Shown here in pieces: positions 1 through 8,171 of a stretch of 64,000 nucleotides of DNA. The position numbers and the translations under genes were made by a program. The stretch covers positions 186,001 through 250,000 of the forward strand of contig JAXHNI010000007.1 of NCBI GenBank assembly GCA_034520625.1, in the 5' to 3' direction. The notes beneath the pieces were generated by a model. That model was not told the DNA's origin and did no database searches. It saw only the letters and a program-made list of their open reading frames with translations. Every line of letters begins with the position of its first letter. Position 1 is the stretch's first letter. Source of the DNA: JAANXG01 sp034520625 (GTDB taxonomy: Bacteria > Pseudomonadota > Gammaproteobacteria > Arenicellales > JAANXG01).

Positions 1-690
1 GCACATGTAGATACACACCTGCTCCCGGAGCCAGCCGGCATTGCCGTAGGTGGCGAAACCGTAGAACAGCAGCCAGAATGTCTCCCAGGGCCCGGTCTGC
101 AGGGCCAGAACGGAGACGCCGAGCTCCCGAATGGGCGTGAAATAGCCGACGAAGGTATACCCGGTCCACAGGGACAGCGCGATCCAGACGAAGTGCTTGA
201 AGCCCTTGATCCACGCTTTCCGTCCCGACCAGGGGGCTCTGTCCAGCTTCATCTGCTTGCCGCGGTCGCCCTCGATGCGTCGCTCGATCCACAGGAACAC
301 CTCGGTCCAGACGGTCTGCGGGCAGGCGTAGCCGCACCATAGCCGCCCCGCCAGTGCCGTGAAAAAGAACAACGACAGCGCCGCGATGATCAGCATCGAT
401 GTAAGGTAGATGAAATCCTGCGGCCAGAAGGTGAGCTCGAAAAAATGAAACTTGCGTGCGGGCAGGTCGAGCAGCACCGCCTGCTGGCCTTTCCACTGCA
501 GCCACGGCAGAAAATAGTAAATACCCATCAGGGCCACCACGCCGGCGAAGCGCAGCGAAGCAAACAGGCCGTGCACCTCCCGGGGATAGACCTTCTGGCG
601 CTTGGCATACAGCGACGGCTCGAGGTCCCTGTCCGTGGACGACGGCTTGCCCTTCGCGGCGCCGCGTGTGGAGGATGCAGCTCGCGTCAT
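1..690 (-). CDS. ccoG: CcoG (FixG-like) cbb3 oxidase accessory protein, partial
   Basis: Membrane iron-sulfur protein needed for assembly of cbb3-type cytochrome oxidase (copper delivery to CcoN). Reading the minus strand from the ATG at 690 gives a protein starting MTRAASSTRG, with SLYAKRQKVYPREVHG, a first membrane segment (FAGVVALMGIYYFLPWL), a second one, and the family motif GRLWCGYACPQTVWTE near residue 110. Only about 230 residues are inside the window; the ferredoxin-like and C-terminal domains lie beyond the left edge. It follows ccoP by 61 nt as the last visible gene of the cco operon. The reading frame runs open off the edge, so nothing suggests that the gene is broken. Confidence 0.93.
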   Translation of the reverse strand, partial: MTRAASSTRGAAKGKPSSTDRDLEPSLYAKRQKVYPREVHGLFASLRFAGVVALMGIYYFLPWLQWKGQQAVLLDLPARKFHFFELTFWPQDFIYLTSMLIIAALSLFFFTALAGRLWCGYACPQTVWTEVFLWIERRIEGDRGKQMKLDRAPWSGRKAWIKGFKHFVWIALSLWTGYTFVGYFTPIRELGVSVLALQTGPWETFWLLFYGFATYGNAGWLREQVCIYMC

Positions 691-751
691 TCAGGCCCCG
701 CCAGCGGATCGCAATTTAGCCACGGCATAATTACTGATGCACACCGGCCGG

Positions 752-1660
752 CTATTGTTGCTCGTGCTGGGCGGACAGGTGATAGACATAAGCCGAAAGC
801 AGATGAACCTTTGAGTCGCCGAGGAATTCGCCGTGCGGCGGCATGTGGCCCTGACGGCCTTTGGCAATGGATTCCATTACCGTCTTCTGCGCCCCGCCGT
901 ACAGCCAGGTGCGATTGGTCAGATTCGGCGCGCCCATGGCGGTGTTTCCCGTACCGTCCGGCCCGTGGCACGCGACGCACAACTGTTCGTAGCGGGCTTT
1001 ACCCTTTTCCGCAACTGCGGAATCGTGCTGGCGGCCGCTCAGGCTCAACACGTACTCGGTAACATTGAACAGGCCTTCCTCGCCCAGAGCGTCCTCCCAT
1101 CCGGGCATGACACCCGTCCGGCCGTTCGCGATGGTTTCCCGGATCTGCTCGGGCTCTCCGCCCCAAAGCCAGTTGTCATCCCGGAGATTGGGATACCCGG
1201 GGGCGCCGCGGGCGTCCGAGCCATGGCATTGCGCACAATAGTTGGCATAGAGGCGCTCGGCGGCCCTCATGGCGTCATCATTACGCGCGAGCGTCCTGAT
1301 GTCCGTCTGCTGGTACTTCTCGAATATGGGCCCGTATCGCTCCTCGGCATACTCCAACTCGTTCTGGTACCGCTGCGTGGATGACCACCCCAGCACCCCT
1401 CCGAAGCTGCCCAGTCCCGGATACAGGATCAGATAGATGATTCCGAACACGATGGTGATATAGAAAAGATTCAGCCACCAGCCGGGAAGAGGGTTGTTGT
1501 ATTCCTCCAGGTCTTCATCCCAGGAATGGCCCATCTTGTCGGCCTCCCCGCTCTGCTTCTGTCCCCGGTTGAAGTAGACGAGCGGGAACATTGCCAGGAT
1601 GCCGATCACCGTCGGAATGATTATGAACCAGCTCCAGAATTCACTTACAAAGTCAGCCAC
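752..1660 (-). CDS. ccoP: cbb3-type cytochrome c oxidase subunit III (dihaem c)
   Basis: Electron-entry subunit of the cbb3 terminal oxidase, in the inner membrane with periplasmic haem domains. I chose the GTG at 1660 (protein MADFVSEFWSWF...), because it gives the normal N-terminus and overlaps the ccoQ stop by 8 nt; an upstream ATG at 1714 in the same frame would read through ccoQ. The protein has 302 residues. There are two membrane segments (about residues 10-30 and 60-82), the family signature NPLPGWW before the second, and two haem c sites, CAQCH at 142-146 and CVACH at 228-232. Order and spacing are those of a standard ccoNOQP operon. Confidence 0.97.
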   Translation of the reverse strand: MADFVSEFWSWFIIIPTVIGILAMFPLVYFNRGQKQSGEADKMGHSWDEDLEEYNNPLPGWWLNLFYITIVFGIIYLILYPGLGSFGGVLGWSSTQRYQNELEYAEERYGPIFEKYQQTDIRTLARNDDAMRAAERLYANYCAQCHGSDARGAPGYPNLRDDNWLWGGEPEQIRETIANGRTGVMPGWEDALGEEGLFNVTEYVLSLSGRQHDSAVAEKGKARYEQLCVACHGPDGTGNTAMGAPNLTNRTWLYGGAQKTVMESIAKGRQGHMPPHGEFLGDSKVHLLSAYVYHLSAQHEQQ

Positions 1661-1814
1661 GATTATTGTCCCCCCGACGGTCGTCCTCGTCTTTGAACGG
1701 AATGTTGGCCGCATCGTCGAACCGCTTCTTCTGGCGGCGACTCCAGGCCCAAACCACGATGCCGATAAACACCAGGAACAGCGCCAGCGTCCAGATACTG
1801 TGAAATAAGCTCAT
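1653..1814 (-). CDS. ccoQ: cbb3-type oxidase small subunit CcoQ
   Basis: Small single-span subunit that stabilises the cbb3 oxidase. The minus strand from the ATG at 1814 encodes 53 residues: MSLFHSIWTLALFL..., one hydrophobic helix (about residues 8-24), a basic patch (SRRQKKRFDDAAN) and an acidic tail (KDEDDRRGDNN). Length, topology and place between ccoO and ccoP match CcoQ/FixQ. Its TGA overlaps the GTG start of ccoP, which suggests translational coupling. It starts 5 nt after the ccoO stop. Confidence 0.93.
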   Translation of the reverse strand: MSLFHSIWTLALFLVFIGIVVWAWSRRQKKRFDDAANIPFKDEDDRRGDNNRG

Positions 1815-1819
1815 GGCTG

Positions 1820-2431
1820 CTAGCGCCGGGTTTTGACGGAAGTGCCGAGAGACTGGAGATACGCCACCATGGCGTCGAGCTCGGTCTTGCCTTCCAGGGA
1901 TTCGTAGGCGTCCTCGATTTGTTCATCCGTATACGGATGACCCAGCGTCCGCAGGACACGCAGCTTGGTCTCGATGTCGTCCCGGTCCACGGGCCGGTCC
2001 GCCATCCAGGGGTAGCCGGGCATGATGGATTCCGGCACCACGTCGCGCGGATTGATCATGTGGGCACGATGCCACTCGTCGCTGTACCGGCCCCCCACTC
2101 GCGCCAGATCCGGCCCGGTGCGCTTCGAGCCCCACTGGAATGGCCGGTCGTAAACGAACTCCCCGGCCACGGAATAGTGCCCGTACCGCTCGGTTTCCGC
2201 ACGAAACGGCCGGATCATCTGGGAATGGCAGGTGTAGCACCCTTCCCGGACATAGATGTCCCGACCGGCGAGCTGCAGCGGCGTATAGGGTTCCAGACCG
2301 GATACCGGCTCGGTGGTCGAATGCTGGAAAAACAAGGGTACGATCTGCACGATCCCGCCTACGCTGGCCACCAGCAGGGTCAGGACGATCAGCCAGAAGA
2401 CGTTCTTTTCCGCCTTATCTTGCAATGACAT
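1820..2431 (-). CDS. ccoO: cbb3-type cytochrome c oxidase subunit II (monohaem c)
   Basis: Membrane-anchored monohaem cytochrome c of the cbb3 oxidase that passes electrons from CcoP to CcoN. The product has 203 residues with an N-terminal anchor (VFWLIVLTLLVASVGGIVQIV), the single haem c site CYTCH at residues 65-69, and family blocks IRPFRAETERYG and WGSKRTGPDLARVGG. The Met in PESIMPGYPW is the expected axial ligand region. A GAGGAG ribosome site precedes the ATG. The gene starts 15 nt after ccoN. Confidence 0.98.
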   Translation of the reverse strand: MSLQDKAEKNVFWLIVLTLLVASVGGIVQIVPLFFQHSTTEPVSGLEPYTPLQLAGRDIYVREGCYTCHSQMIRPFRAETERYGHYSVAGEFVYDRPFQWGSKRTGPDLARVGGRYSDEWHRAHMINPRDVVPESIMPGYPWMADRPVDRDDIETKLRVLRTLGHPYTDEQIEDAYESLEGKTELDAMVAYLQSLGTSVKTRR

Positions 2432-2446
2432 GTTGGTGACTCTCCT

Positions 2447-3868
2447 CTACGCCGATGCCGGAACCGTCCGCTCCGCGGGAGCAGGACCGTAAATGGTGCG
2501 AAACACGTTGTACGCCATGATCAGCATACCGCCGAGGTAAAGCAGCCCTCCCAGAAAACGAATAACGTAGTACGGATGCATGGCCTGCACGCTCTCCACG
2601 AAACTGTAGGTCAGCGTCCCGTCGTCGTTCACGGCCCGCCACATCAACCCCTGCATCACGCCGGAAATCCACATGGAAGTGATGTACAGGACGATGCCGA
2701 TGGTGGCGATCCAGAAATGCGTCTCGATGAGCTTTACGCTGTATATCTCCCGGTTGAAAAGCCGTGGAATCAGGTAATACATCGCGCCCATGGAAATGAA
2801 ACCCACCCATCCCAGGGCGCCGGAATGCACATGGCCGATGGTCCAGTCCGTGTAATGGGACAGGGAGTTGACGGTCTTGATGGACATCATCGGCCCTTCG
2901 AAGGTCGACATGCCGTAGAACGACACCGAGACAATCAGAAACTTGAGGATCGGATCGGTACGTAGTTTCTCCCAGGCTCCCGACAGCGTCATGATTCCGT
3001 TGATCATGCCGCCCCAGGACGGCGCCAGAAGAATAAGGGAAAAAACCATACCCAGGGACTGGGCCCAGTCGGGCAGCGCCGTGTAGTGCAGGTGGTGCGG
3101 TCCCGCCCAGATGTAGGTGAAAACAAGCGCCCAGAAGTGCACCACGGAAAGGCGATAGGAATACACCGGGCGCTGCGCCTGCTTGGGAATGAAGTAATAC
3201 ATGATGCCGAGGAATCCGGCGGTCAGGAAGAATCCGACGGCATTGTGCCCGTACCACCACTGCACCATTGCGTCCTGGACGCCGGCGAACGCCGAGTAGG
3301 ACTTGGTCATGGAAACCGGAATCGCCGCACTGTTCACGATATGAAGCATGGCAATGGCGATGATGAATGCCCCGAAGAACCAGTTTGCCACGTAAATGTG
3401 TTTTTCCCTGCGCACGGCGATGGTGCCGAAGAACACCACGGCATAAGCCACCCACACCGCAGCGATGAGGATATCGATGGGCCATTCGAGCTCCGCATAT
3501 TCCTTGCTGGAAGTGATCCCCAGGGGCAGGGTAACCGCGGCCAGCACGATTACAGCCTGCCAGCCCCAGAAGGTGAACGCCGCCAGCCGGCCGAACGCCA
3601 GCCGCACTCCGCAGGTGCGCTGGACAACGTAATAGGAGGTCGCGAACAGGGCACAGCCGCCGAACGCAAAGATCACCGCATTGGTATGCAGCGGCCGCAG
3701 CCTGCCGAAGGACAGCCACTCGATATCGAAATTCAACTGCGGCCAGGCCATCTGGGCGGCGATGAAAACACCCACCAGCATGCCCACCACGCCCCACACG
3801 ATGGTCATGATGGAGAACTGCTGGACGACCTTGTAGTTGTAGTTTTCAGCGGTATCGCTCATTGACAT
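2447..3868 (-). CDS. ccoN: cbb3-type cytochrome c oxidase catalytic subunit I
   Basis: Catalytic haem-copper subunit that reduces O2 to water and pumps protons under low oxygen. The product has 473 residues, the normal CcoN length, with about 12 hydrophobic segments. Recognisable CcoN blocks include RPLHTNAVIFAFGG (low-spin haem ligand His), the WWYGHNAVGFFLTAGFLG segment with the active-site Tyr region, the copper-site neighbourhood WAGPHHLHYTALPDWAQ, and DWTIGHVHSGALGWVGF. It is second in the operon, after a Yip1-family gene, and its expression should follow the FNR site upstream of that gene. Confidence 0.98.
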   Translation of the reverse strand: MSMSDTAENYNYKVVQQFSIMTIVWGVVGMLVGVFIAAQMAWPQLNFDIEWLSFGRLRPLHTNAVIFAFGGCALFATSYYVVQRTCGVRLAFGRLAAFTFWGWQAVIVLAAVTLPLGITSSKEYAELEWPIDILIAAVWVAYAVVFFGTIAVRREKHIYVANWFFGAFIIAIAMLHIVNSAAIPVSMTKSYSAFAGVQDAMVQWWYGHNAVGFFLTAGFLGIMYYFIPKQAQRPVYSYRLSVVHFWALVFTYIWAGPHHLHYTALPDWAQSLGMVFSLILLAPSWGGMINGIMTLSGAWEKLRTDPILKFLIVSVSFYGMSTFEGPMMSIKTVNSLSHYTDWTIGHVHSGALGWVGFISMGAMYYLIPRLFNREIYSVKLIETHFWIATIGIVLYITSMWISGVMQGLMWRAVNDDGTLTYSFVESVQAMHPYYVIRFLGGLLYLGGMLIMAYNVFRTIYGPAPAERTVPASA

Positions 3869-3883
3869 GGTCTCCGGTACTGA

Positions 3884-4486
3884 TCAATTGGTGAAGCTCG
3901 GGCCCAGCCCGTAGCTCCACAGCACGACGGTGCTGGCCAGTAATCCCACCAGGGCCACCAGTCCCACCGCCAGCACAGCGCTGGAAAACAGGAACCCGCG
4001 CTCCGCCGAAATATTCATCACGATCGGCACACCCAGGTAAAGCATATACACCGCGTAAGCCAGCGCCGGCAGTCCGATCAGGAAGTTGATCCACAGAACG
4101 GGATAGATCTGAAAGATGCCCACCAGGAACAGCGGCACGGCGGCGTAGGCGGCGATGGCGACGCATTGCGACAGCGGCTGACTGGATCCGTAGGTATCCG
4201 ACATCCAGTAAATCAACGCCCCGATCACGAACAGCGTTACCAGGATGGCGCCGAAATACACGATGCTTATCTGGGCGGCGCTCGATACCGTGAGCTTGAT
4301 CGGCGCGCCGGCTCCGATCTGCCACCCGAACTGGGTGGTGCCGATGAACCCGGCGATGGGAGAGATAAGCGCCAGCGGCACAACCACGCGAAGATAGAGA
4401 TCCGGAATCGTCCAGCCTTCGTCCCGGATTCGCGCCCAGGTCGTGCGCGGTTCGCTCAGGATTCCCCATACGTGTTTAAGCAGCAT
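3884..4486 (-). CDS. Yip1/YIPF-family integral membrane protein, first gene of the cco operon
   Basis: The product has 200 residues, starting MLLKHVWGILSEPRTTWARIRDEGW, which is the bacterial Yip1-domain N-terminus (a short amphipathic stretch followed by five or so hydrophobic helices). The start at 4486 is preferred over the longer frame because GAGGT lies about 8 nt upstream and the earlier residues overlap the promoter. It ends 15 nt before ccoN. Its biochemical role is unknown. Being the first gene behind the FNR-type promoter implies co-expression with the cbb3 oxidase and perhaps a part in its membrane assembly, which is inference. Confidence 0.85.
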   Translation of the reverse strand: MLLKHVWGILSEPRTTWARIRDEGWTIPDLYLRVVVPLALISPIAGFIGTTQFGWQIGAGAPIKLTVSSAAQISIVYFGAILVTLFVIGALIYWMSDTYGSSQPLSQCVAIAAYAAVPLFLVGIFQIYPVLWINFLIGLPALAYAVYMLYLGVPIVMNISAERGFLFSSAVLAVGLVALVGLLASTVVLWSYGLGPSFTN

Positions 4487-4558
4487 CGATCTACCTCGAA
4501 GGAAAAGTCGGGTTTCTTGTTGTGGGCCGGAATATAGCCGCCGGAGTCGTCCGCCCAC

Positions 4559-4572
4559 TTGATTCAGATCAA
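4559..4572 (-). promoter_or_regulatory. FNR/ANR box for the Yip1-ccoNOQPG operon
   Basis: TTGATTCAGATCAA is a perfect match to the FNR consensus TTGAT-N4-ATCAA. On the minus strand a TATATT -10 hexamer lies at 4536-4531. The box centre (4565.5) is then about 41 nt upstream of the expected start of transcription near 4524, the classic class II activation geometry. The first gene starts at 4486, so the leader would be about 38 nt. This fits anaerobic or microaerobic induction of cbb3 oxidase. Confidence 0.85.
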
Positions 4573-4579
4573 CAAGTAG

Positions 4580-5860
4580 TCACAGCAGATCGCGCAGACG
4601 GTACCAGAACATCGCCAGCACCAGCGCGGGAGTCCGCATTAGCACGCCGCCGGGAAAGTCGGCGTGGGGAATGCGGCTGAACACGTCGAAACGTTCCGCC
4701 GTGCCCGCCACGGCTTCCGCCATGAGCCGGCCCGCCAGCCCCGTGAGCGCGATCCCGTGGCCGGAAAAGCCCTGGGCATAGAAGATATTATCATCGATGC
4801 GGCCGAAATCCGGAGCCCGGTTGCGGGTAATCCCGACGTACCCACCCCAGGCGTAGTCCATACCCACATCGCTCAACTGGGGAAACACCTTGACCATACG
4901 GCGTTTCATCGCCGCGGCCAGGTCGGGCGGCACCACCGTCGAATAGCTCACCCGCCCGCCGAACAGCATCCGGTGGTCCGCCGACAGGCGAAAGTAATCC
5001 AGGACGAAATTGGTGTCGGCAACCGCGATATTGTCGGGTATCAGGGACTTCGCCCGCTCCCGCCCAAGCGATTCGCTCGCCCCGATATACGTCCCCACCG
5101 GCATGATCCGCGCCGCGAGGCGTGGGTTCAGGGAGCCGAGATAAGCGTTTCCGCCCAGCACCACGTGGCGGCACCTCACCGATCCGCCGTCGGTCGTGAC
5201 CGTAGCCTCGGGGCCGTGAACGATGCCGGTGGCACGGGAACCTTCAAAAAAGCGCGCGCCCGCCTGCCCGGCCGCCGTCGCCAGCCCGAGGGTGTAGTTC
5301 AGGGGATGCAGGTGGCCGCTGTTGGGATCATGCAGGCCGCCGATATAGCGGTCGCTCGCCACCGCCGAGCGAATGCGGTCCCGGTCCCAGAGCTCCGGGC
5401 TGCCATAACCGTACCGCTCACCGAGCGCGTGGTGCCAGGCTTCCAGAGCCCGCATCTGCCTGGGCTTGATGGCGGCATGGAGATGGCCCGGCGAGAGGTC
5501 GCAGTCGATCCCGTATGCCCGGACCCGCTCCCGGATCAGGTCCACGGCTTCCAGGGACATGTCCCAGAGCCTGCGCGCGTCCTCCGGGCCGATCAGTTTC
5601 TCCAGAGTGTCCTCGCCGCAGCTGCAGCCGAAGATCATCTGGCCACCGCTCCGGCCCGACGCCCCCCACGCGACGCGGTTGGCCTCCAGAACCACTACCC
5701 TGTACCCGCGCTTCGCCAGCTCCAGGGCGCAGGATGTACCGGTCAACCCCGCCCCCACCACGCACACATCCGCCGTCTCCTCCCCCTGGAGAACCGGGTA
5801 ATCGGTCATCGGGTTCGCCGACGCGGCGTAGTATGAATCGACGTGCGTTGCAATTGTCAT
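4580..5860 (-). CDS. FAD-dependent oxidoreductase, DadA/PuuB-like
   Basis: The product has 426 residues and belongs to the D-amino-acid oxidase (DAO) superfamily. The N-terminus has the dinucleotide motif VCVVGAGLTG (about residues 32-41), followed by VVVLEANRVAWGASGRSGG, the flavin-binding block typical of the gamma-glutamylputrescine oxidase (PuuB) and OrdL branch. The C-terminus has YAQGFSGHGIALTGLAGRLMAEAV, the usual FAD-closing segment. Such enzymes oxidise the C-N bond of an amine or N-substituted amino acid. It is the last gene of the minus-strand run that begins at LysW, after a 128-nt gap, so a role on an amine made by that cluster is possible but unproven. PuuB proper is not claimed because other puu genes are absent. 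Confidence 0.85.
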   Translation of the reverse strand: MTIATHVDSYYAASANPMTDYPVLQGEETADVCVVGAGLTGTSCALELAKRGYRVVVLEANRVAWGASGRSGGQMIFGCSCGEDTLEKLIGPEDARRLWDMSLEAVDLIRERVRAYGIDCDLSPGHLHAAIKPRQMRALEAWHHALGERYGYGSPELWDRDRIRSAVASDRYIGGLHDPNSGHLHPLNYTLGLATAAGQAGARFFEGSRATGIVHGPEATVTTDGGSVRCRHVVLGGNAYLGSLNPRLAARIMPVGTYIGASESLGRERAKSLIPDNIAVADTNFVLDYFRLSADHRMLFGGRVSYSTVVPPDLAAAMKRRMVKVFPQLSDVGMDYAWGGYVGITRNRAPDFGRIDDNIFYAQGFSGHGIALTGLAGRLMAEAVAGTAERFDVFSRIPHADFPGGVLMRTPALVLAMFWYRLRDLL

Positions 5861-5988
5861 GAGCCTAGTTTACCCCGCCAAACACTCTGTAATCGATGAT
5901 TTGGGTGGGATACCCACAGGCTTCGTTTATGCGCCGCACAGCGCCGACTGAATGGGTCAACATTTGTGGCGTCGTGCACCACATCACA

Positions 5989-6699
5989 TCATCGGCTCTT
6001 CAGCCGGCTGCCGTCCTGGTTGAACAGCAGCGGATTGTTCTCCGCCGTCTGCCCGCCCCGGTTCTGGCGATCCTTGTACAGATCAATGGCGCGGCGCACC
6101 GCGGGCCGGCTCTTGATGTCGCTGCGCCAGGCCGCGACCCGCGGGTACTCGCAAAGGTCGATGCCCAGAGGTCTGGCGATGAATGCCCACGGGAAGCTGA
6201 TCATATCCGCGATCGAGTAATCGCCGAGGATGTAGTCGCGGTCCTGCAGCCGGTTCTCCAGCACGGTCAACGACCGTTTGTATTCGTTCCGGTAGCGTTT
6301 CAGTCCGTAGTCCTGGTTTTCGGGGGCGTAGTTCACGAAATGGCTGAGCTGGCCCGCCATGGGGCCCTGGGTGCCCACCTGCCAGAAGAGCCATTCCATG
6401 AGCTCCCGACGCGCCGCGCTTGCCGCCGTTGAATCCGCCGGCGGCGCGAAGCGCCCGGTCCTGTCCGCCAGGTACAGGAGAATGGCACCCGATTCGAAAA
6501 CACCGACCGCCTCGCCGACCGTATCGTGATCCACGATGGCCGGCATTTTGCCGTTGGGACTGATTTTCAGGAACTCGGGCTCGAACTGGTCCCCCCGGGA
6601 CAGGCTCATCAGAACGGTGTTGTACTCGAGCCCGCACTCCTCCAGCATGATGGCAACCTTCCAGCCGTTCGGCGTCGGGGCGTAATAGAAATCAATCAT
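5989..6699 (-). CDS. glutathione S-transferase family protein (YfcG/GstB-like)
   Basis: The product has 236 residues from the ATG at 6699 (MIDFYYAPTPNGWKVAIMLEEC). The N-terminal thioredoxin fold has the GST landmarks PNGKMPAIVD and the glutathione-binding ES of GVFESGAILLYLAD; the C-terminal all-helical domain contains DYILGDYSIADMISFPW. The sequence pattern is that of the YfcG/YghU Nu-class-like disulfide reductases. The longer frame to 6915 would run through the neighbouring gene and is rejected. The start overlaps the end of the CoA-transferase gene by 8 nt, so the two are translationally coupled. Confidence 0.92.
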   Translation of the reverse strand: MIDFYYAPTPNGWKVAIMLEECGLEYNTVLMSLSRGDQFEPEFLKISPNGKMPAIVDHDTVGEAVGVFESGAILLYLADRTGRFAPPADSTAASAARRELMEWLFWQVGTQGPMAGQLSHFVNYAPENQDYGLKRYRNEYKRSLTVLENRLQDRDYILGDYSIADMISFPWAFIARPLGIDLCEYPRVAAWRSDIKSRPAVRRAIDLYKDRQNRGGQTAENNPLLFNQDGSRLKSR

Positions 6700-7897
6700 T
6701 GAGGGGACTCCCGTCGTTGGTGGCGGCGCCGGCTGCCTCAAGAGCGGCGATTTCGTCTTCGGTGAAGCCCCATTCGTCAAGAACCTCCCGGGTGTGCTCG
6801 CCGTGGCCCGGGGCGCCGCCGCGATTGCGGGCCGGCGTCCCGCTGAACACCGCCGGCTGCCGGGCCTGGCGCAGGGTACCGGCCCGGGGATGCTCGGTTT
6901 CAAAGATGATGCCATTGTTCACGACCTGGGGGTGCCGGATCATCTCCCGGCGGGTGAGCACGGGGGCGCAGGGCACATCGCGGGATTCCAGTCGCTCCAG
7001 GACGTCTCGCGTGGTGAACGGCCTGACCGCCTCCTGGGTCAGACGCGTGCGCGCATCCTTGTTGATGTCCCGGAGCGCCGCCGTGGCAAAACGCTCATCC
7101 TCCAGCAGGTCCGGACACTCCAGCGCATCCGCCAGGGACCGCCAGTCCTTATCCTGCATGACCGCGATGCTCACATATCCGTCGGCGGTCTCGTATATGA
7201 GATCGATCCATGACTGGGCGGTTTCGGTTTCCAGCTCGTCCCCGACGAAGGTATGGCCGCCCATGTCCGAGCTCCACAGGAAGAACACGACCGTGTCCAG
7301 CATGGACAGGCGCACGCTCTGGCCCTCCCCGGTTCGCTCCCGGGCGAACAGCGCCGCGGTGATGGCCTGGGACGCCTGGATGGCGCTGAGCTTGTCCGGA
7401 AGGATGGTGCGGACCAGCCGCGGGCGCCGCTCGTCCGACCCGGCCTGGACGGTGGTCAGGCCGGAAAGGGCCTGGATCAGCGGATCGAACACGGGCTTCT
7501 GGGCGTACGGTCCCTCGAATCCAAAGCCGCAGATGGACGCGTAGATGATGCCCGGATTCCCGGCTCGAATCGCTTCCTCGCCGATACCCAACCGCTCGGC
7601 GACACCCGGCCTGAAATTCTGGACGAACACGTCGGCCCCCGCGGCGAGACGGTTCAGGGCTTTCACACCGTCCGTATGCTTCAAGTCCAGCACCACGGAT
7701 CGCTTGTTGCGGTTGTTGTTGACGAAAGACGCCGAGAAGCCGCCCCGCCGGGTTGCGACGTGCCGCGAATGGTCGCCCGCCGGCGACTCGACCTTGACCA
7801 CGTCGGCGCCCTGGTCCGCCAGCATCATGGTGGCGAGGGGGCCCGACACCATGGACGTCACGTCAATGACACGAATTCCGTCTAGTGGTCCGGACAT
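6692..7897 (-). CDS. CaiB/BaiF-type (family III) CoA transferase
   Basis: The product has 401 residues, the normal family length. The N-terminus MSGPLDGIRVIDVTSMVSGPLATMMLADQGADVVKVE is the CoA-binding Rossmann-like start of class III CoA transferases. The catalytic Asp is probably the D of ILPDKLSAIQASQAITAAL. NNRNKRSVVLDLK and FRPGVAERLGIG are family blocks. The reaction moves CoA between carboxylic acids, but the substrate cannot be read from sequence. It is coupled to the downstream GST gene and separated from LysJ by a repeat-filled gap of 274 nt, so it may be a separate transcription unit. Confidence 0.92.
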   Translation of the reverse strand: MSGPLDGIRVIDVTSMVSGPLATMMLADQGADVVKVESPAGDHSRHVATRRGGFSASFVNNNRNKRSVVLDLKHTDGVKALNRLAAGADVFVQNFRPGVAERLGIGEEAIRAGNPGIIYASICGFGFEGPYAQKPVFDPLIQALSGLTTVQAGSDERRPRLVRTILPDKLSAIQASQAITAALFARERTGEGQSVRLSMLDTVVFFLWSSDMGGHTFVGDELETETAQSWIDLIYETADGYVSIAVMQDKDWRSLADALECPDLLEDERFATAALRDINKDARTRLTQEAVRPFTTRDVLERLESRDVPCAPVLTRREMIRHPQVVNNGIIFETEHPRAGTLRQARQPAVFSGTPARNRGGAPGHGEHTREVLDEWGFTEDEIAALEAAGAATNDGSPLND

Positions 7898-7914
7898 GTA
7901 GTTAACCTTGATAT

Positions 7915-8040
7915 GACAGAACGAAGCCCATGTGGGTCAGGCTTTATGCCTGACATGTCAGCCCTGAAGGCTGACCCACATGCCTGTTGCCGACCCAACA
8001 TTCGGTGGCTCGACGGGAAGCCGGATATTCCCGGGTCCAG
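7915..8040. repeat. GTGGGTCAG hairpin repeat, copy 1 (family R2)
   Basis: The gap between LysJ and the CoA transferase holds a double hairpin: GTGGGTCAGGCTTTATGCC and its partner, then GTCAGCCCTGAAGGCTGAC, followed by a conserved arm ACATTCGGTGGCTCGA with a GGGAA block. About 75 nt of this unit recurs in inverted orientation near 51,147-51,241. Shorter pieces recur near 19,850, 37,415 and 48,258. All are intergenic. It looks like a REP/MITE-type element. No gene is seen in the rest of this gap. Confidence 0.75.
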
Positions 8041-8171
8041 CTCGGACAATGGCGGCATTCCCGTTCGGCCAGGCCTGGTGGCCTGATCCAATGCATCAGC
8101 TTGCGTTGCGCCGGTTCCACACCAACGCCGGCGATGACGGGTCGGCAGACCGTCCCGGCTTGCGTACCGGT

